Part shown: positions 9,021 through 17,897 of the stretch, in pieces
Numbering within the stretch: position 1 is the stretch's first letter
Layout: each line of letters opens with the position of its first letter
Source: Psychroserpens ponticola
GTDB taxonomy: Bacteria; Bacteroidota; Bacteroidia; Flavobacteriales; Flavobacteriaceae
Assembly: GCF_023556315.2 (NCBI RefSeq)
Contig: NZ_CP116221.1
Span: forward strand, 2,739,001-2,803,000
Direction: 5' to 3'
DNA length: 64,000 nucleotides
Position numbers and translations under genes: made by a program
Notes under the pieces: generated by a model
Database searches by the model: none
What the model was told of the DNA's origin: nothing
What the model saw: only the letters and a program-made list of their open reading frames with translations

Positions 9021-9911
9021 ATGATATCTGTATTGATTCCCGTTTACAATTATAATATCGTTGCACTTGTGACTCATATTCATACACAGTTACAATTGTG
9101 TAATGTGCCTTTTGAAATTATATGCTTAGATGATGCATCTACAACAGATGTTACTAATGAAAATGATACGATTTCAAAATTAGAATGCACAAGTCATATA
9201 AAAAGTAAAGATAATTTAGGCAGAACTAATGCCAGACAATACTTATCAAAACAAGCAAATTATGATTGGCTTTTGTTTTTAGATGCAGATGTAATGCCAA
9301 AATCTGATTTATTTATTAGGAATTACCTAAACTATATTGAATCTGATTATGAAGCCATTTATGGTGGTTTTGCTTACCATAAAAACGTTCCCGACTCAAA
9401 ATACATGTTACGTTGGACCTATGGAAAAACACATGAACAAATTAGTGCTCAAGAGCGAAACAAAAAACCTTATAAGGTTATTATTTCTGCCAATTTTATG
9501 ATTAAAAAACCAGTGTTTTCAATTATAAATTCTCAAATTGAGCAAAAAGGATATGGCTTTGATAATTATTTTGGAGCGTTATTAAAGATGAAAAACATTA
9601 AAGTCATTCATCTTGACAATGAAGTGTATCACTTAGGAATAGAAACCAGTGAAACTTATTTAAATAAAAAGAAAAAAGCTGCTGAAACGTTGCTAACATT
9701 ATATCAATCAAACAAAATTGGAAGTCATCAAAATGATTTACTCCACTTTTTCATAAAGTTAAAACGTTATAGGTTGCATGTGTTCTTTTCAATGATTTAC
9801 AAACTATTAAAAACACCATTGAAAAACAATTTATTGAGTAGTCATCCTTCAATGACAGCTTTACAATTATATAGAATATGCTATTTATGTTATAAAGATT
9901 TAAACCCATAA
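9021..9911 (+). CDS. Family 2 glycosyltransferase
   Basis: A 296-residue GT-A enzyme starting MISVLIPVYNYN; the ATG at 9021 begins exactly at the first beta strand of the family, so longer upstream starts are rejected. The nucleotide-sugar signature is present: ICLDDAST near residue 38, and LFLDADVMP, whose Asp-x-Asp binds the metal-sugar-nucleotide. It should add one sugar to the growing lipid-linked repeat unit on the cytoplasmic face. Its stop overlaps the next ATG by one base (TAATG), so it is translationally coupled to the following glycosyltransferase. Donor and acceptor cannot be predicted. Confidence 0.88.
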   Translation: MISVLIPVYNYNIVALVTHIHTQLQLCNVPFEIICLDDASTTDVTNENDTISKLECTSHIKSKDNLGRTNARQYLSKQANYDWLLFLDADVMPKSDLFIRNYLNYIESDYEAIYGGFAYHKNVPDSKYMLRWTYGKTHEQISAQERNKKPYKVIISANFMIKKPVFSIINSQIEQKGYGFDNYFGALLKMKNIKVIHLDNEVYHLGIETSETYLNKKKKAAETLLTLYQSNKIGSHQNDLLHFFIKLKRYRLHVFFSMIYKLLKTPLKNNLLSSHPSMTALQLYRICYLCYKDLNP

Positions 9912-10852
9912 TGAAACCCTATTTTTCCATAATTATTCCTTTATACAATAAGGAAAAGCACATTATTGACACATTAAATAGTGTCTGGTCGCAAAGCGTT
10001 TCAGGTTTTGAAGTGATTGTCGTTAATGACGGTTCAACAGATGGTAGTTTAGATCAAGTAAACGCTGTTAATGATGAACGTTTACACATATTTAGCATTA
10101 AAAATCAAGGAGTTTCAAATGCTAGAAATTATGGCATTTCAAAAGCCAATGCCGATTTAATTGTCTTTTTAGATGCTGATGATGTTTGGTTTGAACATCA
10201 CTTGAAAGACCTCAAAGATTTGCACGAGGAATTTCCAAATTGTGGCATGTATTGTAAGGCTTATGATAAGAAAGACGGAAGTATTCTTATCCCTTCGAAA
10301 TTTAAAAACATTCCAAATGATCGCCTCTGGAAAGGCATCGTAAACGATTATTTTGATTCAAGTTTAATTAATAGCATTGCATGGACTTCTGCAGTTATGG
10401 TACCAAAAAATATTTTCGAAAAGATTGGTAACTTTAATATCATTTACAACTCTGGAGAAGATACCGATTTATGGATTAGAATTGGATTAAAATTTTCTAT
10501 AGCATTTAGCAATAAAGTAAGTGCTATTCATAATTTAAGCTCTGAAAACAAAATAACAGATTTAAAATTATCGTCTAGAAATCATTTAGATTTTAATATG
10601 TTTCAAAAAGAAGAAAGCCTAAATAATGGCTTAAAAAAATATTTAGATTTAAATCGTTATTCCTTAGCAATTCAATATAAATTAGAACATAATATATTAG
10701 AAGCAAAAAATATTTACAAGCAGATTAACTTAGACAATTTAACGTCTTTACAGAAATTTATATTTAGTTTACCAGCTTCTGCAATTAGACCAATATTAAA
10801 ATCTAGAAATTCCCTAAGACAATTAGGTCTTAATTTAAGACTGTTTCGATAA
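9911..10852 (+). CDS. Family 2 glycosyltransferase
   Basis: A 313-residue GT-A glycosyltransferase. The first strand is FSIIIPLYNKEKHI, followed by VIVVNDGSTDGS and the LIVFLDADDVWFEHH segment containing the Asp-x-Asp metal site. A SGEDTDLWIRIG block in the middle contains the ED/W acceptor-loop motif common in GT2 enzymes of O-antigen loci. It is coupled to the upstream GT2 by a one-base overlap. Its last 18 bp overlap the convergent fdtA-like gene. The linkage formed is unknown. Confidence 0.9.
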   Translation: MKPYFSIIIPLYNKEKHIIDTLNSVWSQSVSGFEVIVVNDGSTDGSLDQVNAVNDERLHIFSIKNQGVSNARNYGISKANADLIVFLDADDVWFEHHLKDLKDLHEEFPNCGMYCKAYDKKDGSILIPSKFKNIPNDRLWKGIVNDYFDSSLINSIAWTSAVMVPKNIFEKIGNFNIIYNSGEDTDLWIRIGLKFSIAFSNKVSAIHNLSSENKITDLKLSSRNHLDFNMFQKEESLNNGLKKYLDLNRYSLAIQYKLEHNILEAKNIYKQINLDNLTSLQKFIFSLPASAIRPILKSRNSLRQLGLNLRLFR

Positions 10853-11230
10853 TTTGAATTTACCATAATCTCTTATATAATCATTTTCATCAAATTCTCC
10901 TGAAGCGATCACTAAACATACAGCTCCAGACGAAAAATTTTCTAATTCACGCCAAATACCAGTTGGTATTAACAGTCCTTTATTCGGTTTATTAAGCAGG
11001 ATCGTAGATTTTGATTTTCCATCATCTAAAATCACTTCAAAACTTCCACTTAAAGCAACTAAAAACTCCAATTGATCAATATGAGCATGTCCTCCTCGAT
11101 ACGCATCACTTGGGACATCATACAAATAATAAACACGTTTCATTTCATAAGGGAGAATGTCTTTTTCTATTACAGAAAGTGTACCTCGTTCATCTCGTAT
11201 TTTAGATAAGTTTATTATTTCAATATTCAT
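10835..11230 (-). CDS. fdtA: FdtA/QdtA-like dTDP-4-keto-6-deoxyglucose 3,4-ketoisomerase
   Basis: A 131-residue single cupin domain starting with IRDERGTLSVIE and carrying YRGGHAH (H48, H50), the signature active-site histidines of the WxcM/FdtA sugar ketoisomerases. The family converts dTDP-4-keto-6-deoxyglucose to its 3-keto isomer, which an aminotransferase then uses to make dTDP-3-amino-3,6-dideoxyhexose. The FdtB-type aminotransferase at 16794-17897 supplies the matching second step. Sequence alone does not separate the galacto (FdtA) from the gluco (QdtA) product. It overlaps the upstream GT4 gene by one base. RmlA and RmlB, which make the substrate, are not in this window. Confidence 0.82.
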   Translation of the reverse strand: MNIEIINLSKIRDERGTLSVIEKDILPYEMKRVYYLYDVPSDAYRGGHAHIDQLEFLVALSGSFEVILDDGKSKSTILLNKPNKGLLIPTGIWRELENFSSGAVCLVIASGEFDENDYIRDYGKFKLSKQS

Positions 11231-12342
11231 TAGATATTATTTATAATTTTATTTAGCAATTTTTCCCAGAATCTAGAAATGGCTTCAATTGAAAATTTCT
11301 CAACACTTTTTGCAGCATTTTTAGAACAATTATTATATAAATCATCATTCAAAACAAGGCTACTAAATGCATTTGCAAGTTCTTGAGGGTTATAATTCTC
11401 TACTAAAAGCCCATTATATCCATTAATTATCACTTCTTTTGGTCCAGATTCACAATTTACAGAAACAACAGGAATCCCTAAAGATAAGCTTTCAGGTATA
11501 ACCATTGGAAAACCTTCAAATCGACTTGTTAAAACCATAAACCTTGCTCTTTTTACATAAGGATATGGATTTGAAATAAAACCTTTAAAAACAACATGTT
11601 TTTTAATTTTAAGTGCTTCTGTATAAGCCTTTATCATTTCTAAATCAGGACCATCACCTAAAATTAAGAGTTTAAACTTTTTACTACTAAGGTTTGATAA
11701 TTTAAATCCTTCGATTAACAATTTCAAATTCTTATGATAATCATCAATTCTACCAAAAAAGATAATAAATTTTTCTGGTAAATCTGTTTTAATTTCTTCA
11801 TTTGCCAATAATTTAATGTTCTCAAAATCAAACCCATTATAAATCGTACTAATCTGTTTGAGCGCATACTTATTTTTAAATTTCTCTGCTGCAGCTTTTG
11901 ATACAGCTGTCATATACTCATTTTTATAAAGCCATTTGTTAATCCAATTATAACTAGTAAAAGTCTTCGAAGTATTAAAATTGTGAATTACATAAATTGT
12001 TGTAACCGAATAAATAATTTTGGTTAAAATAATTTCTCGATAAGTTTGAACTCTGGTCCTATTATCTATGATAATATCTATATTATTTGTTTTTAAAAAA
12101 CTTTTTATTTTTTTGAGTCTACCAAGTCTACCTAAAAAAGTATTATTTTGCTTCTTAAGCACTCCGAGATTAAATAATTGACCTTTGTAAGAATACTCAA
12201 TATCATCTAAAACTGTTACAATAAAAATTTCATAACCTAGATCAAAAAGCATTTCAGAGAGTAATGCAGAGGAACGTTCTGCTCCACCTTTTCCTAGAGA
12301 TGAAGCCACAATGCATATCTTTATATTTTTTGATTTCAACAA
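11230..12342 (-). CDS. Family 4 (GT-B) glycosyltransferase
   Basis: About 370 residues with a GT-B layout. The N-terminal Rossmann half has SSLGKGGAERS, and the C-terminal half has FFGRIDDYHKNLKLLIEGF, LLILGDGPDL and SRFEGFPMVIPESLSLGIPVV, containing the E-x7-E motif of GT4 enzymes. The start is uncertain: no ATG exists near the N-terminus, and two consecutive TTG codons (12342 and 12339) are the only plausible starts. A TATCTTTG box lies only about 16 bases upstream, so the mRNA would be nearly leaderless. It is co-directional and coupled with the fdtA-like gene. Confidence 0.88.
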   Translation of the reverse strand: MLKSKNIKICIVASSLGKGGAERSSALLSEMLFDLGYEIFIVTVLDDIEYSYKGQLFNLGVLKKQNNTFLGRLGRLKKIKSFLKTNNIDIIIDNRTRVQTYREIILTKIIYSVTTIYVIHNFNTSKTFTSYNWINKWLYKNEYMTAVSKAAAEKFKNKYALKQISTIYNGFDFENIKLLANEEIKTDLPEKFIIFFGRIDDYHKNLKLLIEGFKLSNLSSKKFKLLILGDGPDLEMIKAYTEALKIKKHVVFKGFISNPYPYVKRARFMVLTSRFEGFPMVIPESLSLGIPVVSVNCESGPKEVIINGYNGLLVENYNPQELANAFSSLVLNDDLYNNCSKNAAKSVEKFSIEAISRFWEKLLNKIINNI

Positions 12343-12346
12343 TTAG

Positions 12347-12365
12347 TATCTTTGCTTCAAAGATA
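12347..12365. promoter_or_regulatory. Back-to-back divergent -7 boxes forming a perfect palindrome
   Basis: TATCTTTG (12347-12354), a 3-base CTT spacer, and CAAAGATA (12358-12365) form a perfect 8-bp inverted repeat. Each arm is a consensus Bacteroidota -7 box for one direction: rightward to the gene at 12445 and leftward to the gene ending at 11230. It could also be a regulator site. The -33 elements are poor on both sides. Confidence 0.5.
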
Positions 12366-12444
12366 ACATCCATTTATAAAAAATTTAGCTAATTGGATTA
12401 ATATTTACAATGATTAAAAATCATACAAAAAACACTTTTAACAA

Positions 12445-13581
12445 ATGAAAATATTATTAGTTGGTGAATATAGTCGACTACACAATTCTTTAAAAGAAGG
12501 GTTACACCAATTAGGCCATGAAGTTACTATCATGGGAAACAAGGATGATTTTAAGAATTATCCTGTTGACATATACATTAATCATTCGTTTCAAAAAGGC
12601 TTTTTAAAAAAAATAAAAATTGGCATCTATAAATTTACGTCTTTAGATTTAGGGTCTATTGAGATATACTTTAAAGCGAAATTCCAATTAAAGAAACTTG
12701 AGCATTTTGACATTGTACAACTTATCAATGAATCTCCACTTTTAATTGAAGCTTCTTTCGAAAAACGCTTTATTAAAAAATTAATAAAACAAAGCGACAC
12801 ATTATTTGTACTATCTACGGGTTCTGATCATTTAAACATTAATTATTTAATAAAAAACAAACTAAAATATAGCATTCTAACTCCATATTTTGAAAACCCT
12901 TCTCTAAAAAGAAACTATTTATTTGATTTTAAATATTTAAACTCAGGATTTAAAGATTTACATCATTTCATTTACAATCATTGTAATGGAGTTATTGCTA
13001 CAGATGTTGATTACCACATTCCGTTAAGAGGACATAAAAAATACTTAGGCTTGATACCCAATCCAATAAACATTGAGTTAATTGAATACAAACCATTAAA
13101 GTTTTCAAGTAAATTAAAAATTTTTCATGGTGTAAATAAACATTCAATGTTAAAGAAAGGAAATAAGTTCTTTGATGAAGCTTTAAAAATTATTGAACAG
13201 AAATATGCAAATAAAGTTGAAATCACAACCACCTATAATATTCCTTATGAGGAGTATATAAAATATTACGATGACTGTCATATATTATTAGACCAAGTAT
13301 ATGCATACGATCAAGGTTATAATGCCTTAGAAGCGATGGCAAAAGGAAAAGTTGTTTTTACAGGAGCTGAACAAGAATGGTTAGACAATTATAATTTGAA
13401 AGAAGACACTGTTGCTATAAATGCGCTTCCGGATGTTGACTCTATTGTAAAAAAATTAGAATGGTTGATTTTAAATCCACATAAAATTATAGAAATTTCT
13501 AAAAATGCTAGAGCATTTATTGAGAAAGAACACGATTATAAAAAGATTGCAAATTTATATGTAAAGACTTGGAGTCTTTAG
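12445..13581 (+). CDS. GT-B-like glycosyltransferase
   Basis: A 378-residue protein beginning MKILLVGEYSRLHNSLKEGL, the first strand of a GT-B fold. The C-terminal half has HGVNKHSMLKKGNKFF, then ILLDQVYAYDQGYNALEAMAKGK, which corresponds to the donor-binding acidic motif of GT4-like enzymes in degenerate form. It probably transfers one sugar of the repeat unit, but similarity to characterised families is weak by eye. It is a single rightward gene between leftward ones, driven by the promoter pair at 12347-12365. Its last 4 bp overlap the convergent acyltransferase gene. Confidence 0.72.
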   Translation: MKILLVGEYSRLHNSLKEGLHQLGHEVTIMGNKDDFKNYPVDIYINHSFQKGFLKKIKIGIYKFTSLDLGSIEIYFKAKFQLKKLEHFDIVQLINESPLLIEASFEKRFIKKLIKQSDTLFVLSTGSDHLNINYLIKNKLKYSILTPYFENPSLKRNYLFDFKYLNSGFKDLHHFIYNHCNGVIATDVDYHIPLRGHKKYLGLIPNPINIELIEYKPLKFSSKLKIFHGVNKHSMLKKGNKFFDEALKIIEQKYANKVEITTTYNIPYEEYIKYYDDCHILLDQVYAYDQGYNALEAMAKGKVVFTGAEQEWLDNYNLKEDTVAINALPDVDSIVKKLEWLILNPHKIIEISKNARAFIEKEHDYKKIANLYVKTWSL

Positions 13582-14147
13582 GGCAGCTCACTAATAATTT
13601 TCGCAGGCACACCTCCAATAATTAAATTCTTAGAAAAGCTCTTTGTCACAACAGAACCAGCTGCAACGACTAAATTTTCTCCTAATACAACACCCTTTAA
13701 AATAGTAACATTGTTACCAATAAATACATTTTTACCAATGCTAACTTCTTTAGGGTTTAAATCTGTATTTAATCTATTTCCAGGATTTAAATCATGGAAA
13801 TTACTATCAGAAATATGACAATTATACCCAATTAAAACATCGTCTTTAATGATAATTGACTTTTCAGAAGTAATCGAAAAGTTATTATTAACACTAACAT
13901 TATTACCAAATACAATTTTAGAATCTGGTTGTCGTGCTTCAATATAAGCATATGTATTATAAAACATAGGAGAGTTAACAATCCCAAACTTAACATGCTT
14001 TCCAAAAACAACACTCCCTTTACCTCTAAAAACTACAGGTTGAATTGCTGTGTATTTACCACTAATATTTTTGTTTGTATTAAAACATTTATAACCTAGT
14101 TTTCTAACCTTTAAAATAATTTTAGTCGCATAATGTTTAATCATCAT
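13578..14147 (-). CDS. Left-handed beta-helix (hexapeptide repeat) acyltransferase
   Basis: I start at ATG 14147 (189 aa), since upstream codons lie inside the flippase gene and lack family character. The C-terminal two thirds are hexapeptide turns (IVFGNN, IIIKDD, VLIGYN, VSIGKNVFIGNN, VVLGEN, VVAAGSVVT) ending in GGVPAKII, the standard C-terminus of LacA/NodL/CysE-type O- or N-acyltransferases. The motif DSNFHDL holds a candidate catalytic histidine. It may acetylate a sugar hydroxyl or the 3-amino group made by FdtA/FdtB (an FdtC-like role), but that is inference. It overlaps the flippase stop by 11 bp. Confidence 0.85.
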   Translation of the reverse strand: MMIKHYATKIILKVRKLGYKCFNTNKNISGKYTAIQPVVFRGKGSVVFGKHVKFGIVNSPMFYNTYAYIEARQPDSKIVFGNNVSVNNNFSITSEKSIIIKDDVLIGYNCHISDSNFHDLNPGNRLNTDLNPKEVSIGKNVFIGNNVTILKGVVLGENLVVAAGSVVTKSFSKNLIIGGVPAKIISELP

Positions 14148-15450
14148 CTGTAGTATTATTGGGCAATATACCAAATAAAGCCTTTCTAAAAACAAAAAGC
14201 AAAATTATAAAATGAATTAAATAAGACAGAAAATGTGCTTTAACAACTCCAATTAATCCATAATAATCAATAAGACAAATGCTTGATATATACATTACAA
14301 TAATTGCTAATAACTCAATAATAATATAGTGCCATAACATTTTTTTTGCCAAAAACTGATAAGAAATCACTAAAGAAAGTACTTTTATAAAATCACCCAA
14401 AATCTGCCAAAAGAATAACTCTGTAACAGGTTCAAATTCATCAGAAAAAATTAATTTAACAATAAAACTTCTTAAAAAGAATATTATAATGAGTCCCAAA
14501 CCAAAAATAGGAATGATTGTTTTATAAAAACTAAAAACTTCAGCTCTGAAGGCTCTTTGCGTATTAATCTGAGAAAATCTAGGTAAAATATAAAGTGTGA
14601 TTAAAGTCGTAACAAACATCAAGTAATAATTAGAAATCCTTTGCATTGCAACCCAAAAACCAGCATAAATATCACCAATTTCAAGAATAATATAGTTTCT
14701 AACATATACAGTTACTAGAGGCAACAAAGTAGCAGAAAGCAATGCCATAATTGAAAAAGCGCCAAGACTTTTAAAACTAATAAAACTGATTTTTTTAAAT
14801 GAAATCAACTTCAAGTAATTAAAAACTCCAAACGCACTTAACAGCAGAATAACGAATAAAATAATCTCTATTAATAAAATGGAAATTAAAGCACCTTCTA
14901 ATTTAAATTCCCAGATAAGAAAAACATTAGCAATGGTGCCTAAAATTTGTGCAATAATATTTATGATGAGTATTTTTTTAAATTTAGAAAGCCCATTCAA
15001 AATTGAAAAAATGAAAGTTTTAAAGGCATAAAAGGGAAGACTAATAGCTATCAACTTTATAATATTAACATAGTCTTTTTGAGCTGTAAAAATAAAATCA
15101 TTAATAGATTCTGAAGTGAAGTATACTCCAATAGAAAAAAAGGTAACTGAAAATAGAATGAGATAAAATGCAGTTGAAAGCATCTGACTTAGTTCGCGAC
15201 TATTATTCTTTAATTCAGCTACATATTTGACAACTCCATTATTAATTCCGAGTGTTGTAAATGCTTGGCCAGATTTTATAAAATCCCTAAAATTACCAAT
15301 AAATGCTAAGCCATCTGGACCAATAAATATCGCTATTAATTTAGACGTAATAAGTCCAGATATAACTCTTATAAAGACAGAAACAGAATTTAAAGATGCT
15401 ATTTTTAAAAGTTGATTACTACTAAGAAAGTGTTTTATTTTCTGTCTCAT
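14137..15450 (-). CDS. wzx: Wzx-type O-antigen flippase (copy 1)
   Basis: A 437-residue integral membrane protein with about 12 hydrophobic segments, in the MOP exporter fold used by Wzx flippases. These move undecaprenyl-PP-linked repeat units across the inner membrane. Characteristic pieces are SGLITSKLIAIFIGPDGLAFIGN near the N-terminus and AMQRISNYYLMFVTTLITLYILPRFS in the middle. The next gene upstream (15492-16793) is a clear paralogue with the same blocks at the same spacing, so the pair arose by tandem duplication. It lies 41 bp downstream of that copy and overlaps the acyltransferase gene. Confidence 0.87.
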   Translation of the reverse strand: MRQKIKHFLSSNQLLKIASLNSVSVFIRVISGLITSKLIAIFIGPDGLAFIGNFRDFIKSGQAFTTLGINNGVVKYVAELKNNSRELSQMLSTAFYLILFSVTFFSIGVYFTSESINDFIFTAQKDYVNIIKLIAISLPFYAFKTFIFSILNGLSKFKKILIINIIAQILGTIANVFLIWEFKLEGALISILLIEIILFVILLLSAFGVFNYLKLISFKKISFISFKSLGAFSIMALLSATLLPLVTVYVRNYIILEIGDIYAGFWVAMQRISNYYLMFVTTLITLYILPRFSQINTQRAFRAEVFSFYKTIIPIFGLGLIIIFFLRSFIVKLIFSDEFEPVTELFFWQILGDFIKVLSLVISYQFLAKKMLWHYIIIELLAIIVMYISSICLIDYYGLIGVVKAHFLSYLIHFIILLFVFRKALFGILPNNTTDDD

Positions 15451-15491
15451 TATAAACGAAATACCTTATAAAAATAAGCTAATTATTGATA

Positions 15492-16793
15492 TCATTTGTG
15501 TTCATCATCTACAACTCCAAAAAGCGAATTACTAAATACTAAAAGTACAATTAGAAAATGCAATAAATAACTAATAAAGTGACCCATTACTGCACCTTCA
15601 ACTCCATAAATGTCAATCATATAAATGCTTGTTAAATACAGTATAATAACTAAGAAAACTTCTATAACTATAAACTGCATAAACATCTTTTTTGCTAAAA
15701 ACTGATATGCAATTACAATTGACAACACCTTTACAAAATCGCCTAATAACTGCCACAAAAATAAGTTCTCTACAGGCTGAAACTCTTCAGAGAATACTAA
15801 ACTCACAACAAATGGTCTTAATAAATAGATCACTAAAAGTCCTAAGCCGAATATAGGCATAACAGATTTATAGAACCCAAAAACCTCTTTTCTAAATTCT
15901 ATCTTATTATCAATTTCACTAAATCTCGGAATGATATAAAGTGTCATTATAGAAGTTACAAACATGAGATAATAATCTGAAATACGATTCATAGCTTCCC
16001 AATATCCAGCTTGTTTTATACCCAGTTCGTCAATTATAAAATTTCGGATCATAATAGATGTAAATGGCAATGCAATAGCTGTCACCAAAGCCATTGTTGC
16101 ATATGGAGCATAGGTCTTTAACACACTTAAACTCACATGTGATATTTTAATTTGAGACATTAAATTTCTACGATTTACAATACCAACTAGCGTTATTAAA
16201 AACAATAATGAAGGTGTAATTACTGCTGCTATTAAAGCACCATCGATATGCTCAATATAGATTAAATATAAAGTGACTGACAAACCGAGAATATGACCAA
16301 TAATATTAATTATCAATAACATTTTATAATTCGAAAACCCGTTCATTATTCCAAAACAGAACATATTCAATGCATAAAATGGAAGCGCTAATGCAAGTAT
16401 TTGTATCACATAAGCGTAATTAAAATTTTCAGAAAACAGAAAATCGTTTATAAACTCTGCATTATAATAACACAGAAAAGACATTAAAATAGTTGAAAAG
16501 AAACCTAAGTAATAAGTCGTAGAAATTGTTTTACTAAGTTCTAAGGCATCATCTTTACATTTACCTACTGTTTTAACAAAACCGTTATAAAAACCAAGAA
16601 TTGCAAAGGATTGTATGCCACTTAAAAAATTTCTCAAATTACCAATAAGTGCCATTCCTTCTACTCCTATGAATATAGCTATAGCTTTAGAAGTTAAAAT
16701 TCCAGCAATTATTTTAGTGACAATAGTAACCGTATTAAGATGTGCTACTTTGAACAGCACATTGGTATTAATGTACTTAATAAGTTTCTTCAA
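15492..16793 (-). CDS. wzx: Wzx-type O-antigen flippase (copy 2)
   Basis: A 433-residue paralogue of the neighbouring flippase, sharing TSKAIAIFIGVEGMALIGN, RNFIIDELGIKQAGYWEAM, NRISDYYLMFVTS, LYIIPRFSEI and YQFLAKKMF at equivalent positions. It has about 12 membrane segments. The start is a TTG at 16793, directly after the FdtB stop codon (TAATTG). Alignment with the ATG-started paralogue confirms this N-terminus. Two flippases in one locus could serve two repeat units, or one copy may have specialised. Which copy is active cannot be told. Confidence 0.86.
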   Translation of the reverse strand: MKKLIKYINTNVLFKVAHLNTVTIVTKIIAGILTSKAIAIFIGVEGMALIGNLRNFLSGIQSFAILGFYNGFVKTVGKCKDDALELSKTISTTYYLGFFSTILMSFLCYYNAEFINDFLFSENFNYAYVIQILALALPFYALNMFCFGIMNGFSNYKMLLIINIIGHILGLSVTLYLIYIEHIDGALIAAVITPSLLFLITLVGIVNRRNLMSQIKISHVSLSVLKTYAPYATMALVTAIALPFTSIMIRNFIIDELGIKQAGYWEAMNRISDYYLMFVTSIMTLYIIPRFSEIDNKIEFRKEVFGFYKSVMPIFGLGLLVIYLLRPFVVSLVFSEEFQPVENLFLWQLLGDFVKVLSIVIAYQFLAKKMFMQFIVIEVFLVIILYLTSIYMIDIYGVEGAVMGHFISYLLHFLIVLLVFSNSLFGVVDDEHK

Positions 16794-17897
16794 TTAATAA
16801 TGGTTTAGGGCATTAACAACAGTTTGAACCTCTTCATTAGTCATTACTGGACTAATTGGCATGCTAACAACAGAATCATGAATAGACTCTGTTACAGGCA
16901 AATATAATGCATTAAAAGACATTAACGCTTTTTGCTTATGAGGCGGAATTGGATAATGAATTAAATATCCAATTTTATTATTCTCCAGATGCGCAATAAA
17001 TTTAGAGCGATTCTTCACACGAACCACAAACACATGAAACACATGATTTCCTGAGTTATTATAGTTAGGAAGTTGAATGTTATTGTTTCGAATATGACCT
17101 AAATAGTGCTTCGCAATATCGCGTCGCCTACTATTATCTTCATCAAGATGTTTAAGCTTTAAATTTAAAAAGCCAGCTTGTAATTCATCCAAACGACTAT
17201 TGATGCCCAAAGTTTCATTTTCATATTTTTTTGAACTCCCATAATTACGTATTACTCTAATCTTATTTGCTAATGCTGTATCATTAGTAGTGACTGCTCC
17301 TGCATCACCTAGAGCACCAAGATTTTTTGAAGGATAAAAACTAAAACCAGCAGCATCAGATAAATTTCCTGCTTTTTTGTTTTCAGAATCTAAAATTGCT
17401 CCATGAGCTTGTGCAGCGTCTTCAATAACAAGAAGGTTATGCTTTTTTGCAATAGAATTAATAGCATCCATATTTGCTAATTGACCATAAAGATGAACCG
17501 CAAGAATGCCTTTTACTTTTGCAGTCATATACTTTTCAATTTCTGAAGGTGAAATATTAAAAGTTGCTGCATCAGGTTCAACTAAAACAGGTGTTAATCC
17601 TGCATTTAATACAGATAAAATAGTCGCTATATAGGTATTTGCAGGCACAATAATCTCATCGTTTGGCTGCAATTTTCCTAGCTCTAAGTAGGCTTTAAAA
17701 ATTAAAGTCAGCGCATCTAATCCATTGGCAACTCCAATACAATGTTTTGTACCACAATACTTAGAGAAGTTCGTTTCAAAAGTGTTGACTTCATTTCCAA
17801 GAATGTAATATCCCGAATCTAAAAAAGACTTGAATTTAGACGAAAATTCATTTTCAAACCTGGCATTTATTTTATGTAAATCAAGAAATTTAATCAT
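16794..17897 (-). CDS. fdtB: DegT/DnrJ/EryC1/StrS sugar aminotransferase, FdtB-like
   Basis: A 367-residue PLP-dependent aminotransferase. The PLP lysine is K191 in [16 protein letters not shown], and the cofactor-ring Asp is D160 in [10 protein letters not shown]. The [11 protein letters not shown] and [10 protein letters not shown] blocks are also typical of sugar aminotransferases. With the FdtA-like ketoisomerase in the same locus, the likely reaction is amination at C3 of the dTDP-3-keto-6-deoxyhexose, using glutamate. It overlaps the upstream GNAT/FemAB gene by 8 bp and abuts the flippase. Stereochemistry (Fuc3N versus Qui3N) is not resolved. Confidence 0.85.
   Translation of the reverse strand: MIKFLDLHKINARFENEFSSKFKSFLDSGYYILGNEVNTFETNFSKYCGTKHCIGVANGLDALTLIFKAYLELGKLQPNDEIIVPANTYIATILSVLNAGLTPVLVEPDAATFNISPSEIEKYMTAKVKGILAVHLYGQLANMDAINSIAKKHNLLVIEDAAQAHGAILDSENKKAGNLSDAAGFSFYPSKNLGALGDAGAVTTNDTALANKIRVIRNYGSSKKYENETLGINSRLDELQAGFLNLKLKHLDEDNSRRRDIAKHYLGHIRNNNIQLPNYNNSGNHVFHVFVVRVKNRSKFIAHLENNKIGYLIHYPIPPHKQKALMSFNALYLPVTESIHDSVVSMPISPVMTNEEVQTVVNALNHY

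Noticed and set aside
8966-9022. Longer N-terminus of the Fe(II)/2OG oxygenase gene, starting at ATG 9022
   Set aside because: It would overlap the start codon of the divergent glycosyltransferase, and the added residues look unrelated to the domain; ATG 8965 is preferred.
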